A stretch of 64,000 nt of DNA from Setomelanomma holmii (Eukaryota; Ascomycota; Dothideomycetes; Pleosporales; Phaeosphaeriaceae), in contig ML978277.1 of the NCBI GenBank assembly GCA_010015745.1, forward strand, positions 14,176 through 78,175, written 5' to 3'. This document shows positions 11,864 through 22,859 of this stretch, in pieces (position 1 is the stretch's first letter; the number at the start of each line of letters is the position of its first letter). Below the pieces are notes generated by a model. It did not search any database, was not told the origin of the DNA, and was given only the letters and a program-made list of their open reading frames with translations. The translations under genes were made by a program, and so were the position numbers.

Positions 11864-12846
11864 CGCTCATACCACCCGTCAATCGGTGGCCAGGGTGGCA
11901 TCTACGCATACATCAGGTCAAGTGGAAAGCATCCCCTGGAAGCCAGGACGGCACGCCTTCAAAGTTGTGCCTGATCGATGGCGGTTTTGCTGCATCATCG
12001 CAAACACGTCGAGGTGTTTCCATGTTCGAAAGCAGATGCAACGGGGATTTCAGCTCACCAGATTCCAGCAATGTCCATTCCGAAGGTTGGTGGAGCAATG
12101 CGGAGAGAGCCCTAGTCTTGTCAGAATCCGGGGCGAGTGGGATCTTTGACTTGACTGCCCACTACGCTTCTGACGATACCCGAGTGCAGAGCAAGAGCAG
12201 GATCGTTCGAGCGGATCCCAACACGTAAGTTGCGATCTCAAAAGAAGGCCAAATGTAGACATTAACTTATGTTGTGCCCAGTAACATCATGTTCCCCCGC
12301 AGTCTGATCCCAGTGGTTGAACACAATCTTCCGGCACCAGATGAAGGATGCCAGGGGTTTACCTTGATCTCTGCAGTTTTCGCGAATGAGAGTAATGCGC
12401 AGCATAACATGCTCGAGATTAAGCAATCTTGGAACGAGCCGCCCAGCGTACAATTGGTAGCCATCGTTGGCAATTAATGACTTCAACTCAGCGACCTTGA
12501 CCCTGAATCAAAAGCGAGGTCGGATACAACTCATGTTCTTGTAGAGCAGGAATATGCATAGTGTCTGGTGTTAGTAATCAAGTCGAAGGCTCGCTTGTAT
12601 TGGAGAATAGCCTTGCGGCTGACAAAGCTCACGTCAGAGGCTGTCTATCTCTTCCCAGAAGAGCAATTCAATCCTCGGCCACCAGAGAAAAATCGCTGTA
12701 GGCAGGACATCGACCACAGATTCATTCACGCTGTGCTAAGCTTGTCGCTGCTTACCAAGCAGTCTGTTTCTTGGCAATGGATCATAAGAGGGTTTGCTTT
12801 CGTGCTCTCGTAAAGTGCTTTGCTATACTATCTTGAACACACCAAT

Positions 12847-13827
12847 ATGGCATCATCACGTTCCATCGCCATTACCTACGTGCCTGCAGACTGTGGGTCG
12901 GTCATCCCAGGCAAAAGCAAATCCCCACAAGCATTCAGAGATGTCAACATTGTCAGCCGACTGCGTGCAGCAGGCATCCCCCAGATCTTGGAATATCATG
13001 CGCTTGAAGAGCCCGTAACATTCTCACTTGTTCCTCTCAGGTCAGGCAAGGTCCGGAATGAAGACCTGAATGTTTCCGTCTGCGAACGTGTGAAGAGCAC
13101 CGTACTCACTGCGCTTTCAGCACCCACTTCCAGACCTGCTTTTCAAATCATCCTCGGTGGCGAATGTTGTATGCTCCCAGGCATTCTCGAAGCGACGTGG
13201 CAGCATGTAGCGCCCAAGCGCGTCGGGCTTCTCTACATCGACGCAGATACCGATCTGTCCTCTCCAACCGATGCAGACAGTACCGGGAATTTCGCTGGCA
13301 TGAACATGACCCATCTAGTGCGGCATCCCGGCGCCCTGGAGAGCATGAACCAGTTTTCACAACCCAACGGAGCACCTGTTTGTGACGCATCGAATACGGT
13401 TCTATTCGGCACAAATATGTCGCTCCCGGGGAACAAGCGGGAACATTTTGCCTATCTGTTCGATAATAACTACAAAGTTGTCACGTCGGCTTCCATCGCA
13501 CGTAATCCCGAGCAACGCGCAAAAGAGGCTCTGAAGTTCCTCGAAGAGAAGGTCGATACAATCATGTTACATCTTGACGTAGACGCGATTGATCCGCAGA
13601 CATTTCCCCTGGCCAATGTACCGAACTTTACGGGAGTGCGATTCGAACAAATGATGGTCGCGTTGGCTGTTTTTCTGGGAAGCGACAAAGTCGGAGGCCT
13701 TACGGTTGCGGAGGTCAATCCCGATCATGATCCTGGGCTGGAGATGACGGAACAACTTACAACGGAGGTCATTCGTATGCTAGCTGCACGCGTTGAGAAC
13801 ATGAGAGAGCACACCCAGTTTGGGTGA
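12847..13827 (+). CDS. Arginase/agmatinase-family (ureohydrolase) protein, divergent metal site
   Basis: Uninterrupted 326-residue ORF with the ureohydrolase fold signatures in order: GGEC at 104-107, IDADTDL at 131-137, LHLDVDAIDP at 241-250 and EVNPDHD at 289-295. Classical arginases bind two Mn2+ through GG(D/E)H, DAHxD and DVDxxDP. Here the first His is Cys107 and the DAHxD His is Asp134, while DVDAIDP is intact, so metal content or substrate may differ from true arginase. I believe fungi have a clade of arginase-like proteins with this DADTD form. I prefer the ATG at 12847 (MASSRSIAIT) over the in-frame ATG at 12820, because homology to the family begins there. The length is normal. Probably cytosolic; no signal peptide or TM segment. 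Confidence 0.85.
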   Translation: MASSRSIAITYVPADCGSVIPGKSKSPQAFRDVNIVSRLRAAGIPQILEYHALEEPVTFSLVPLRSGKVRNEDLNVSVCERVKSTVLTALSAPTSRPAFQIILGGECCMLPGILEATWQHVAPKRVGLLYIDADTDLSSPTDADSTGNFAGMNMTHLVRHPGALESMNQFSQPNGAPVCDASNTVLFGTNMSLPGNKREHFAYLFDNNYKVVTSASIARNPEQRAKEALKFLEEKVDTIMLHLDVDAIDPQTFPLANVPNFTGVRFEQMMVALAVFLGSDKVGGLTVAEVNPDHDPGLEMTEQLTTEVIRMLAARVENMREHTQFG

Positions 13828-13912
13828 TGGCGATACCATGACCAGACCACCACGTCTGCCGAAATGCACACATTCAGATAACGCGAGTAGTGAGATTACC
13901 GAAAGGCCTTCT

Positions 13913-16174
13913 TCAAAATTTCTCCATCAAGTTCTTCCGCACAGTCCACATCCTGGCTCGCTTTCCATAAATGTACATTGGTATAGAAAACAACATGCAA
14001 GCAAGTTGGATGCCGCCAACAGCAAGGAATGTGTTTTTGGATCCACTAGATTCTAACCAGTGCGGAAAGAATAGTGAGAAGATGAATCCGTGCAGGATAT
14101 CTGAAAACTTGTCAGTGTCTGCAACGCGCGAATCACGTCTTCAATTACTTACTTTTTGATACATTCAGTGTCACGAGCGCTTCTCCCGCGTACATGCGAT
14201 ACGAGTCCACTACAAAGGTAACTGCTGTGGTCGATGCAAGTGAGCACCCAAAGCTGATGATGCCAAAGAAGACTGTAGGAACAATCCAATTGTCCCTCTC
14301 TTCCGCACTCCAGCCAAAGCCCATGAGGCCAATGACTGTGGCGAGAGTAATCGGCAGCGCCATGAATAGACGAAATTCAGGCTCATACACCCCATCATTC
14401 TTGCGGGCCAGGAAGCGAACAAGAAGGTCAGACACTTTGCCGGCAACGGCTGTGCCCAGGACACCACCTACAAATGGAGATATGTAGACAAGGCCTACTT
14501 GTAAGGGCGTGAAGTTGTAGGAAGTATCCTCGTAGATATGGGCCACGGACTCGGACAGCACAATGAGCCAGCCAACGGCGAGGGCATACACCAAGGACGA
14601 CCACAGGACGGCGGGGTAGGCGTAGAGGATGAACGGACGAATCATGACACGCAGCCACTTGTCCTGGACGAGTCGACCGTTCCAAGGCTTGAGGGATTGT
14701 CGATATGACTTTGGTGGTGCGGAACGGTAGTAATCAGTGTAATGTTTGGATTGATACTCTGACACGTGATCGAACTCGGACAGCGGACCCCCATTCAGCG
14801 AGGAACGACTGCGACTATCAGATCGGCTGACCTGCTTCTCGAGATCCGATTCCGAGGTTGGACCAAGTTGCGTTACACCGTGGTTTTCGCCTGCCGGCCT
14901 TGATAATGCAGCATTCTCGGCAACAATACCTTGTTGCTGTTCATTCTGCTCTATGTCACCCGAGGGATAGGTGGTTCCTTCCACTGTCTCTGACTTTGGG
15001 ACGTCCGCAAACCCCACATGCGCCGTCCTGGATAATTTGGCAACAACTGGAGGCGCAGATGGGAGTTCCGTAGGGGCATCGCGCAAAGGCTGTAAAGATT
15101 GCCCTTCACTAGCCTTCTTCGCGTGCTTCAGCGAAAGATGAATGTGGTTGCGGTGCCTGTTGGGGCTACGACTCTGGCTCCTAGCACGGCGTTTGGCTGG
15201 TCTCGGTGCGCGGTCCCAGAACGTCTCCGGAACGAAGAAGAAGATCAGGAAGAAGCAAAACGCGACCACGATGGCCGTAATCTTGAAAACCCATCTCCAA
15301 CCGAGAGACTGCACAATGGCGGCACTGACTAGAGGAATGAGATTCTTGCCACCGAGCAGCAGCAGCGTGTATATACCAAGACGGTAAGCTCTCTCATGGA
15401 GGAAGAAAATCTCAGCGATGGTGGCGCTGGGGAGGCACTCAACAGGTGAGACGGCAAAGCCCTGGACAATACGTGCCACAACAAGGGAGGTGTAGGACGG
15501 CGAGAGTGCACACCATACAGAGGACAAGGTGAACAATATGATGGCGCTCAAGTAGACGGGCCGCTTGCCAAAGAGAATGGCGGTTGGCGATGCTACGACG
15601 CTGCCCAGCCCAAGCCCCAGCATGTAAAGCCCCGTGGTAAGGGCGACTTGCGGTATCGTGACGTTGTAGGTGCGGGCGACGTCATTGAAGCCAGCCGCCA
15701 GCAGCGGCGTCATACCACCGCCCACCATGCAGTAGAAGCCCAGCGATACAAGGGCAAGATCGCGGCGATACTGCCGCCAGTTGAGAGGGTCATTGGCCGA
15801 GTCTTCGGGCTGCGGCTCGAGAATGAAGCGCCCGTCCTGTGTGCGCTTCTTCTCGGGTGGGCGTCGCGGCCCGTAGACGGAGGGTAGGGATGAGGCCGAT
15901 GTGCGTGCGCGAGCGTGGTGCAGGCCGAGCGGCTCGTTGCGGTTGTGCGTGCGGGAGAGGAGGATGACGGAGCCTGAAGATGGACATGGACATTAGTACA
16001 GCAGAGCCACTATGCCCTTGAAAGGTCTTGCTCACCAGGCACCTCGTCAGTCTCTCGATCGCTCAATATGCCCAAATTGCGCTTGCGTCGTGGTGTAGAG
16101 GCTGCGTCCTCGCATGCATCGCTCCTGTCGTCGGATGGGGCTCGCTCCTTCCGCCATGGCGTGAGGTCGACCAT
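13913..16174 (-). CDS. HOL1-like MFS transporter
   Basis: Three exons: 16174-16036, 15973-14153 and 14100-13913. Introns are 62 nt (GTGAGC, branch TACTAAT, TTCAG) and 52 nt (GTAAGT...TTTTCAG). The spliced product is 715 residues. Exon 1 starts MVDLTPWRKE and leads into RRKRNLGILSDRETDEVPG and SVILLSRTHN, the usual N-tail of this clade; NDPLNWRQYRRDL opens the first membrane helix. Six helices, a long Ser/Arg-rich cytoplasmic loop with many charged repeats, then six more helices follow. Exon 3 encodes ILHGFIFSLFFPHW and the final helix. The yeast relative Hol1 carries polyamines and other cations, but fungal paralogues vary, so the substrate is not assigned. It converges with the arginase-like gene, whose stop lies 85 bp away. 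Confidence 0.88.
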
Positions 16175-16887
16175 GCCAGCAATGCAGTGAGATGAATGTT
16201 CTAAAAAGTCTAAAAAAGGCTAAGAAGTCTGAAGACAAAGTGATCGCGTCAGATCGAGATAAAAGACGGCGCTGCCGGTCACGACCGGTACTGCTAGCGA
16301 ATGTCCTGCTGTTGCTTCCGTATGAGCACCTGCACCATCCCACCCCCTTCAAGGCATGTCTACGGGCACCTTCCCAACACGGAGGGCAGATGATCGAACG
16401 TCCATGTTCACACGAGATGCGTCGGTTGCGGCGGTGTGGAGTCGAGCATGAGCACGAGGAGCGTCGCGTGGACAAGCTGCGGTGAAAAGGTGGGCCCATG
16501 TCGTGCATATCTACGCGGCTGGTGCGGCGACGTGCCTCGTGACGTACGCCGAGCCATCTTGCTCACTATCATCGAAGCTTCACGACCACAAGCACCACCA
16601 CGAATTTTGATATCTACTGGCACACAGCTGAAGACTCGCGCTCACACAACTTAGGCTAGCAATAGATTACTATCTTGGTGAAGGACTTTTAGTATTTGTA
16701 TTTCACGCACAGTGCATTCTTCAAACTCAGCCGTATCCTTTTCGCATAACCTTTAACGCTACAACTGAAATAAAAGGGTATCTTATCCTGAGGAGGGCAG
16801 TATGGCTCCGCTGTCACCTCAGTAGTATTACACCTGTACACATTACCTCGTACACACACGGACCTTCTTCAGACTGAGACGCCCATA
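16175..16887. other. Intergenic region between two minus-strand genes
   Basis: It should contain the promoter of the HOL1-like gene (adjacent to 16174) and the 3' end of the glucosyltransferase gene. Short ORFs here lack family motifs and read as shadows. I see no repeat or RNA gene. Confidence 0.5.
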
Positions 16888-19717
16888 TCAGGTCTGCGCA
16901 TCCATCTTTCGCAGCCTCTTCCATCCGGCCACGACGTCCGCTTTCTCCTCCGCCGTTGATTGGTCCAGATCTTGGATGGCCTGCCGCAACCGAATCAGGT
17001 ACAACTCGGCCTGAAGATTGGTCAGTCGATGCTTTGACAGCGCCCGCTCGATACCCTTAAGCGAATAACCTGAGAGTCCAAAAATCGCTGCATTGTCGCA
17101 TTAGCTCCCGTCTCGAACATGTACATTTCTGGGTCAGGCACTTACCCGCCAACAAATGATTCGAGAAAGCCCAGTAGCCTCGCCCGATGCCCTTGATGAA
17201 GCCTGCGGGCCCTTCTGTTTTTGCACCCACGTATGGATGCCTTACCAAGCCGCTGAATGCTTCGTAAGTGCCAAGCACAAACTCTTTCCCAGCAACTCCA
17301 AATCCACTTCCAAGTCCGGTAATCTCGTCTCTTCTCCGGTGTTCTTCATTGGCAATCGAGTACGATGGGAGGTTGCGGAAACCGTTGGCCACGTTGTAGA
17401 GGAAGGCCACGGGTGCTTTTGACGTGATTAGACATTCTTCCTGACTACTTCTGAAGAAGGTGTACTTACTTTTCAAGCCAGTCCTGGACAAATCGCCAGC
17501 GTAGTGGCCTGTGGCACTGACGAGCTGATACGCACGACCATGCTTTGCCTTCTTCGCAGCAATACGGCTATGCAGCTTCGCTATTTTGGGATTCGTGTGA
17601 GGCTTGTCGAGGTTGTCATATAAGTTGCCTTCGTATGTCTTCACCGCCATCCGCCAGGCCATGTTCTCAAGGTGTTTGGGCCTGCGCACTTTTCTCTCGG
17701 GAGGTTCGTCTGCGGTCCCTGCCTCAAGACTTGCCTTTCCGTCAAGTACCTGATCCTCAGCAGTAGGTCGTCGTTTGAGGCGCTCCGAGTAAGTTGTGGT
17801 ATCTGTCCCGATCCCAGCAAATAATCCAGATATCGCGGCTATGGCACCTATGCCCGGACTTTCTGCGCCCTCGTGGACGTACCAATGTCTGTGCCGCAAA
17901 AGTCGCAGCTGTTTCGGATGTACCAGGCCTTGTGCGGCTAGAGTAGCTGTCGCAAACCCACTAAGATGTGCTCCTGACTCTTTGTCTATCCACACTGCCA
18001 AGCGATCGGGACACACGTGGCACCGCAACTCATCCACCCGAAGCGCTTCCTCAAAATCCTGAACTGTTCCAGCCGCCCCATCCTCCTGTGAAATCTGGAA
18101 CGCCATCCCTTCCACGGCCTCTTTGACTTCGTCTTTGAGAGCGAACCTGATGCTGGCTGCGAGACTGTCGGGTGTCATCTGTTTATACGGAATCGGCTTC
18201 GGTCCAGCGCCCGCTCGAGCGATCATCTGCCCCCAGAAAGGCTGATCGCCGAAGAATGGGACGACAACAGTGGGTTTGCCAAGAGCAATGCCGGCAGCTG
18301 TTGTGCCTGCGCCTCCATGGTGTACTACACAGGAGACATGCTGGAAGAGCCAATCGTGCGGACAATTGCCAATAAGATACACATTCTCAGGCACATCGCC
18401 CGCGCCCATACCGCCCCATCCTTTTGACACAATAGCACGTACCCCAGCTTTGTTTACGGCTTCGAATATGAGCTTCGTTAGACGTGCGGGGTCATCGACA
18501 ACTATCGAGCCAAAGCCAATGTACACTGGGGTGGGCCCTTTCTCCAAGAATGCGATCAGATCTTCTGGCGGTGAGTAGGATGAGCCGAGCTTGAGGAACG
18601 AGAAGCCCGTGATATTGAGGTGCGATGACCAATCCGACGGTTTGGGAATCAGAGTCTGAGACCAGAGATAAGAGTGAGGTACGCGAAGCCTCTGCAGCAG
18701 CTGGAAGCCCCAGAGAGGGCTGATCTTCAAATCACAAGAACGTCAGTCTGTCCTCTGAGTGTTTTTGGCATGAGGGGAGCAAGACAATCTTACCGGATCG
18801 AGCTTCAGGGTCCGCGTACGAAATCGGTTAATAAGGTCCCCAAGCCTGCGCTTGATCAGTGACATACTTCAGTTGGGGGATCTGCTGTTGCTGCGCATGT
18901 CTTACCCTTGCCATGTCAACAACTCCATCACCGCAAAACTAAAGTAATTTGCCACGGACGTGTCAAGCTCGCCATACTCCATCGCTGCTAACGGGTGATG
19001 AAAGGCTTTCGTGGGCGACCATGGCATGGTGAACACTATATGCAGCGGTATCCCTAGCTTCTCTGCGCAATGTATGTGACCCATAGAGGGTGGATTAGCA
19101 ATGATGGCATCCGCAATGAATAGGTCATCGTTGTCGTCCACATCAATGGCGGTGAGCCTCTTGCCCATGCCGTCACCAGCCTCAATACAACTCCGCCACG
19201 TGTCTTCAAACATTTCGGCCATCTCTTTCCGTCTCTTGGCAATGTCTCCCGCCTTGATGCTTTCCATGCCAGGAAGTAGTCCGGGATTCTTTACCATGTA
19301 CGCCATCAGAGCCTCGGGATCTCCTCCGATGGAGAAGAACTCGATTCCGTTTTCCTCAACAAAGTCTTTGAAGGCTGGATGCGTACATATCCTCACTCGG
19401 TGCCCATGCGGCGGCGCTTGAAGGAGCTTCGCAATTGGAACAAAAGGTTGTACATCTCCTCTTGAACCACATATGTGAATAGCTATATTGAGCCTGGAAG
19501 CAGGGAGACGCGATTTCTGTCTGGCAAATTTTGCCCGCTCGAGCGCCGTCGTTTCCGCTTTGGCCGAGTCTTCTTGCGCGTGCCTGAACCAGCGCTCCAG
19601 TCGCTTGGGGTCATGATGGAATTTGACGGCAATTTGTCCCAAGGTATTGACTCGACCTGTAGTCCTGGATTTGGAGTCATGAAGGTGGTCGCGGTGCTTT
19701 GAAGAGGTTGGGCGCAT
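16888..19717 (-). CDS. Sterol 3-beta-glucosyltransferase-like protein (UGT51/GT1-GT28 type)
   Basis: Five exons: 19717-18906, 18845-18794, 18724-17470, 17415-17146 and 17087-16888, giving about 862 residues. N-terminal GT28 domain: ICGSRGDVQPFVPIAKLL starts at residue 82. C-terminal nucleotide-sugar domain: PVYIGFGSIVV at about 354 and the donor-binding HHGGAGTTAAGIALGKP at about 423, followed by PFFGDQPFWG. This matches Atg26/Ugt51-type enzymes, which move glucose from UDP-glucose to ergosterol; the PH and GRAM domains of Atg26 are absent, as in many fungal paralogues. The C-terminal 350 residues contain WAFSNHLL-type sequence typical of the fungal subgroup. The 54-nt third intron (17416-17469) is a multiple of 3 without a stop, so retention would stay in frame. 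The 5' end is uncertain: an overlapping ORF at 19985-19677 (with DPPRWYHNAPNLFKAP) may be another N-terminal exon. Confidence 0.85.
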
Positions 19718-19985
19718 TATGGTACCAGCGTGGAGGGTCGAGTATTAGCTTGACAACATGTGTGTAACGGTACAAAAGTCTTTGGACGACATCGCGAATG
19801 TTGTCGAAGATATTTGGATCCCAAAGCACGCGCTTTGGACGGGCCGGTATGCATGCACACTGCATGGAGATCGACGTCACTAAGAGGTGTGATCGGCCGA
19901 CGCTGGACCGCGGCGCCGAACTAAAAGTCGCAACCTTTAGGGCTGACAGTCCCGGACGAGCCGCTCCACCGTCCGCAACAGCCAT

Positions 19986-20576
19986 TCGAGGGTCGTCAAG
20001 CCTTGCAGGCTATGCTCGAATTGACCTGCTGTGTCTTCTCTATTCATAAAATCTCTAGGCCCACACGCGGAAAGAAAGTCGTTTGAGTGCTTTGTATTCA
20101 CAACCGACGATCATGCGCAGAGCCTCCGCATGCAACCTTGGGGAGGCCTCTGCATGTCAATGCGGTGGCATGTGCGTATACGAGAGAGGAACACCGAGGT
20201 ACTTCTTTGCTCTCTCAATGGATGCATCTTGCAGCTCGCAGCGCAGATCTCCAGGTTTCTCAACGGGCGCATCTCGGACCCAGATTCTCGCACACAGGCA
20301 AGCAATCAAGCGCATTCGGTGGTTGAGAAAGTCCGATCCGATATCTAGCAGCGCCAATGGCGCTTCTGCTAGTGTCGGGCGGACTCTTTCATTAAGGTTG
20401 AGATTCCATCAGACCTCAATTCGTTTGGGTAGCTGTCTTAAGGCATCTCATCTGTTGTTCCCCCCGTCTCAATTCGCGCACTTCTCTCAACAAATCCCGT
20501 TCTTCTCGTCTCGTGAGAGTGTTTTGGTGGTCATTTGTTGTTCTGTGTTTTGTTGAACTTCCATAATTAAGACAGC
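19986..20576. promoter_or_regulatory. Divergent intergenic region
   Basis: It separates the minus-strand glucosyltransferase gene from the plus-strand DUF2985 gene and so should hold both promoters. It has pyrimidine-rich tracts (20450-20520) just before the DUF2985 start, common in ascomycete promoters. Small ORFs overlap here without recognisable motifs. Confidence 0.4.
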
Positions 20577-21745
20577 ATGGCGCAGACTTCTTCGACAGGT
20601 CTGCTTGGGCGGGCACGAGCAGCATCTGCGTCATTGGCCAACGCATCACCTCAGCTTGGGATGTGGCAAGCAACTGGCACAGCAATCGCACAAGCACCCA
20701 ACCTGACCGAGCTGCGGGAACCAGAGTCCGGAGGAGCTAACATCGAGTTCGACGCGCATGGTCACTCAGCCCGAGTCGCGAAGCCAGACGAGGATGGAGG
20801 ACTTAAAATGGTGAAATCGAAGACAATAATCGATGACAGCCAGGATCCAGTGACGGAAGGAATCGCGGATTCCAAGCACCCCCACCGAGATCGTGGTCTC
20901 GCACGCATACGATCTCTTCACGAGAAACACAAGTCAGCAAGAAAGGAAAAATGGGGGCCCACTGTCATGCATGGCCTCCGGGCGTTTTGGAAATTCTTCC
21001 TCACACCATCGGGATTTTGTATCACAATCTACTTCCTCAACATTGTTGTAAGTACTACCACTTCGCACGATCTTCGATTTCGATTAGTAGTAGCGGTCAG
21101 CTGATCTTCCATTGCATTGAAGGCGTGGGGAGCCATGCTCTTCTTTCTACTCCTCAAAGCCGCCCCAGCTATGAACCACCCTTCAGCCGACGACAATGAT
21201 TCGCCCAGAAAGAAGTGGCTTGAAATCGACAGCCAGATCCTGAATGCCCTCTTCTGCGTAACGGGTTTTGGGCTCGCACCATGGCGGTTTCGAGATGCGT
21301 ATTGGATGATTCAAGTCGTACATTTCCATGACAAGCCAGCCATGCGTCGCTTGATGCAGCAGAATAAGGCATGGTTCCGCCCTTCACCCGAGTACGAAGA
21401 AGATGGAGATGAGAAAGAGACCACCACCTTCACTGGCCAGCGAGCGCCGCCGACTCCGCTGTGGAAGCTTGCCTTTACGATCTGGATGATGGTTCTAAAC
21501 ACGGCTGTCCAGGCGGTTCTTTGCTATTTCATGTGGGGCTACAATCGGGTTAATCGACCCACATGGGCGACCGGTACGGTCTTCCTTCCCACAACGTATA
21601 TTAGGCACAAGGCTCTAACTCTTTCGCAGGTACATTCATCGGCTTAGGTTGTGGTGTTGCCATGCTCGCAGGTCTGATGTCATGGTGGGAAGGGCGCAAG
21701 GTGAAGAAGGTCGAGGGACCGGAGGTTAAGACTATTGAGGCTTGA
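20577..21745 (+). CDS. DUF2985 family integral membrane protein
   Basis: Three exons: 20577-21047, 21123-21573 and 21630-21745 (introns 75 and 56 nt, GTAAGT...TTGAAG and GTACGG...TCGCAG), 345 residues. The N-terminal 130 residues are hydrophilic and basic. TM segments follow: SGFCITIYFLNIVAWGAMLFFLLL, the stretch QILNALFCVTGFGLAPWRFRDAYW characteristic of DUF2985 (PF11204), LWKLAFTIWMMVLNTAVQAVLCYFMW, and a last one in exon 3 (TFIGLGCGVAMLAGLMSWWEG). The family is restricted to fungi and has no established biochemical function. The gene appears intact. The start is the first ATG of the ORF, in CATGGCG context. Confidence 0.85.
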
Positions 21746-21986
21746 AGCAAACTACAGGCCCGATCATCATCTAACAATCCGAAGACATTCTCTCCTACGG
21801 TATATTCCCAGGAACTTTTCTGGGCAATTGCTTGGCTCTCTCTTGCGCTTAGCAGAAGACTTGGAGTTAACGTGAGAGTACCAGTGAAAGACTGCGATAC
21901 CTGGAACTGAAAAGTTTGAGCTGAAGAGCAATTCAGATACCATACTCGCAGCCACCGGGATTAGCTGTGCTCACAGAAACCCTTTA

Positions 21987-22803
21987 CTACAAAGCTGATC
22001 GAACTATATCTATGATTCCTTCTGGCTTTAGTTGCTCAGCAATCCTGGTTCCCGCAAACCTTCCAAAGGTCAAGCTTCTGAGCACGGAAATTGCGGGAGG
22101 ATATTCTGTCTGCAGTGAGTGAGTCATCCTTATGAAGGTACACGACATCACTACATGGAGACTCACCATTGTAAAATAGTCCAGTCAGCTCACCAACCAC
22201 CCACAGCCCGGGAATGGGTATGCCGTTTGTGCTCAGGACCTGTGCATCCGTATTCGTCCTGATGCCGCCATATGTAAACGTCAAATGTGCTGTGACAGGA
22301 TACGCATAGAAGGGCGGCGTATCAATAGGATTGGCCCAGTTGCTCTTCTCTGATGTCAGGACCTTTGTTGCCTTTCCGTCAAGCTTCATGAGATCAAAGG
22401 GCTTGTCATTGCATGCTATATTGAACTTTTTGACGGTCTTCTCCAAGGCATCTGAATCGATTCCGAGCTTGATGGCGAGGTCATGGATCGTATCAGCCTT
22501 TTCGGGCTCTTGGTCCGTGGTGTCATATACCCAGCCCAGTCGGAAGCGCTTCAAGATTGTGTCATAGGTGACGAAGAAGCCTTTTTGATTCTGGTCCCGC
22601 CACAATTCGAGAGCGATCAATTCAAAGGTCGCGAACAAATGTCGCTTACCCTCGTCATAGAAACGCTTGCAGTGCTCATTGACGACAATACCGTAATTAT
22701 GCCTCCAAATCACGGCATCGGGTTTGGTGGCGCGCGTATCGACGAGCTCGCAGTGCATACCATCGAAGGAACCTGCCGTGTCGGCACCAACCTCGAGGGT
22801 CAT
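21987..22803 (-). pseudogene. FAD-dependent fumarate-reductase/tricarballylate-dehydrogenase-like protein, 5'-truncated
   Basis: Two exons, about 22803-22167 and 22105-21987, with a 61-nt intron (GTGAGT...GACAG). It encodes the C-terminal half of an FAD_binding_2 flavoprotein: LTFTYGGIRTNTDAQVL, IPIPGLWVVGELTG and, after splicing, EYPPAISVLRSLTFGRFAG, the typical end of fungal fumarate-reductase/3-ketosteroid-dehydrogenase-like proteins. The N-terminal Rossmann GxGxxG that binds ADP is absent. Upstream of 22803 similarity stops and AT-rich repetitive sequence begins. It is probably a gene fragment left when repeats moved in, and cannot bind FAD normally. Confidence 0.78.
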
Positions 22804-22859
22804 ATTAAAACCTGCGGAGTCTATACATACCGCGGCGGAGACAGACTATAAGTTCTACA

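Larger units (their letters stand above)
7128..12477 (+). pseudogene. DUF2264 family protein, pseudogene with two insertions
   Basis: N-terminus has the DUF2264 (PF10022) signature: LPGFSDNPFRTRSDLIRA at residues 4-21, then QLEGFARPLWVV, then NNWLWFRVLVNLAL. The family is predicted to be an alpha/alpha-toroid protein resembling carbohydrate-active enzymes; its substrate here is unknown. Host sequence is 7128-8173, 8312-8801, 11872-12224 and 12282-12477. The gaps are a 133-bp solo LTR plus one TSD copy, an hAT element plus one TSD copy, and a 57-nt intron (12225-12281, GTAAGT...CCCAG). The four pieces total 2085 nt, exactly 695 codons in one frame. Only three nonsense codons remain: TAA 7509, TGA 7749 (Trp position in GWSSDGLWGD) and TAG 8754. 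The small number of lesions suggests recent death. Confidence 0.9.

Noticed and set aside
14194..15387. Plus-strand ORFs inside the MFS gene
   Set aside because: They lie antisense to a well-supported coding exon and show no motifs.
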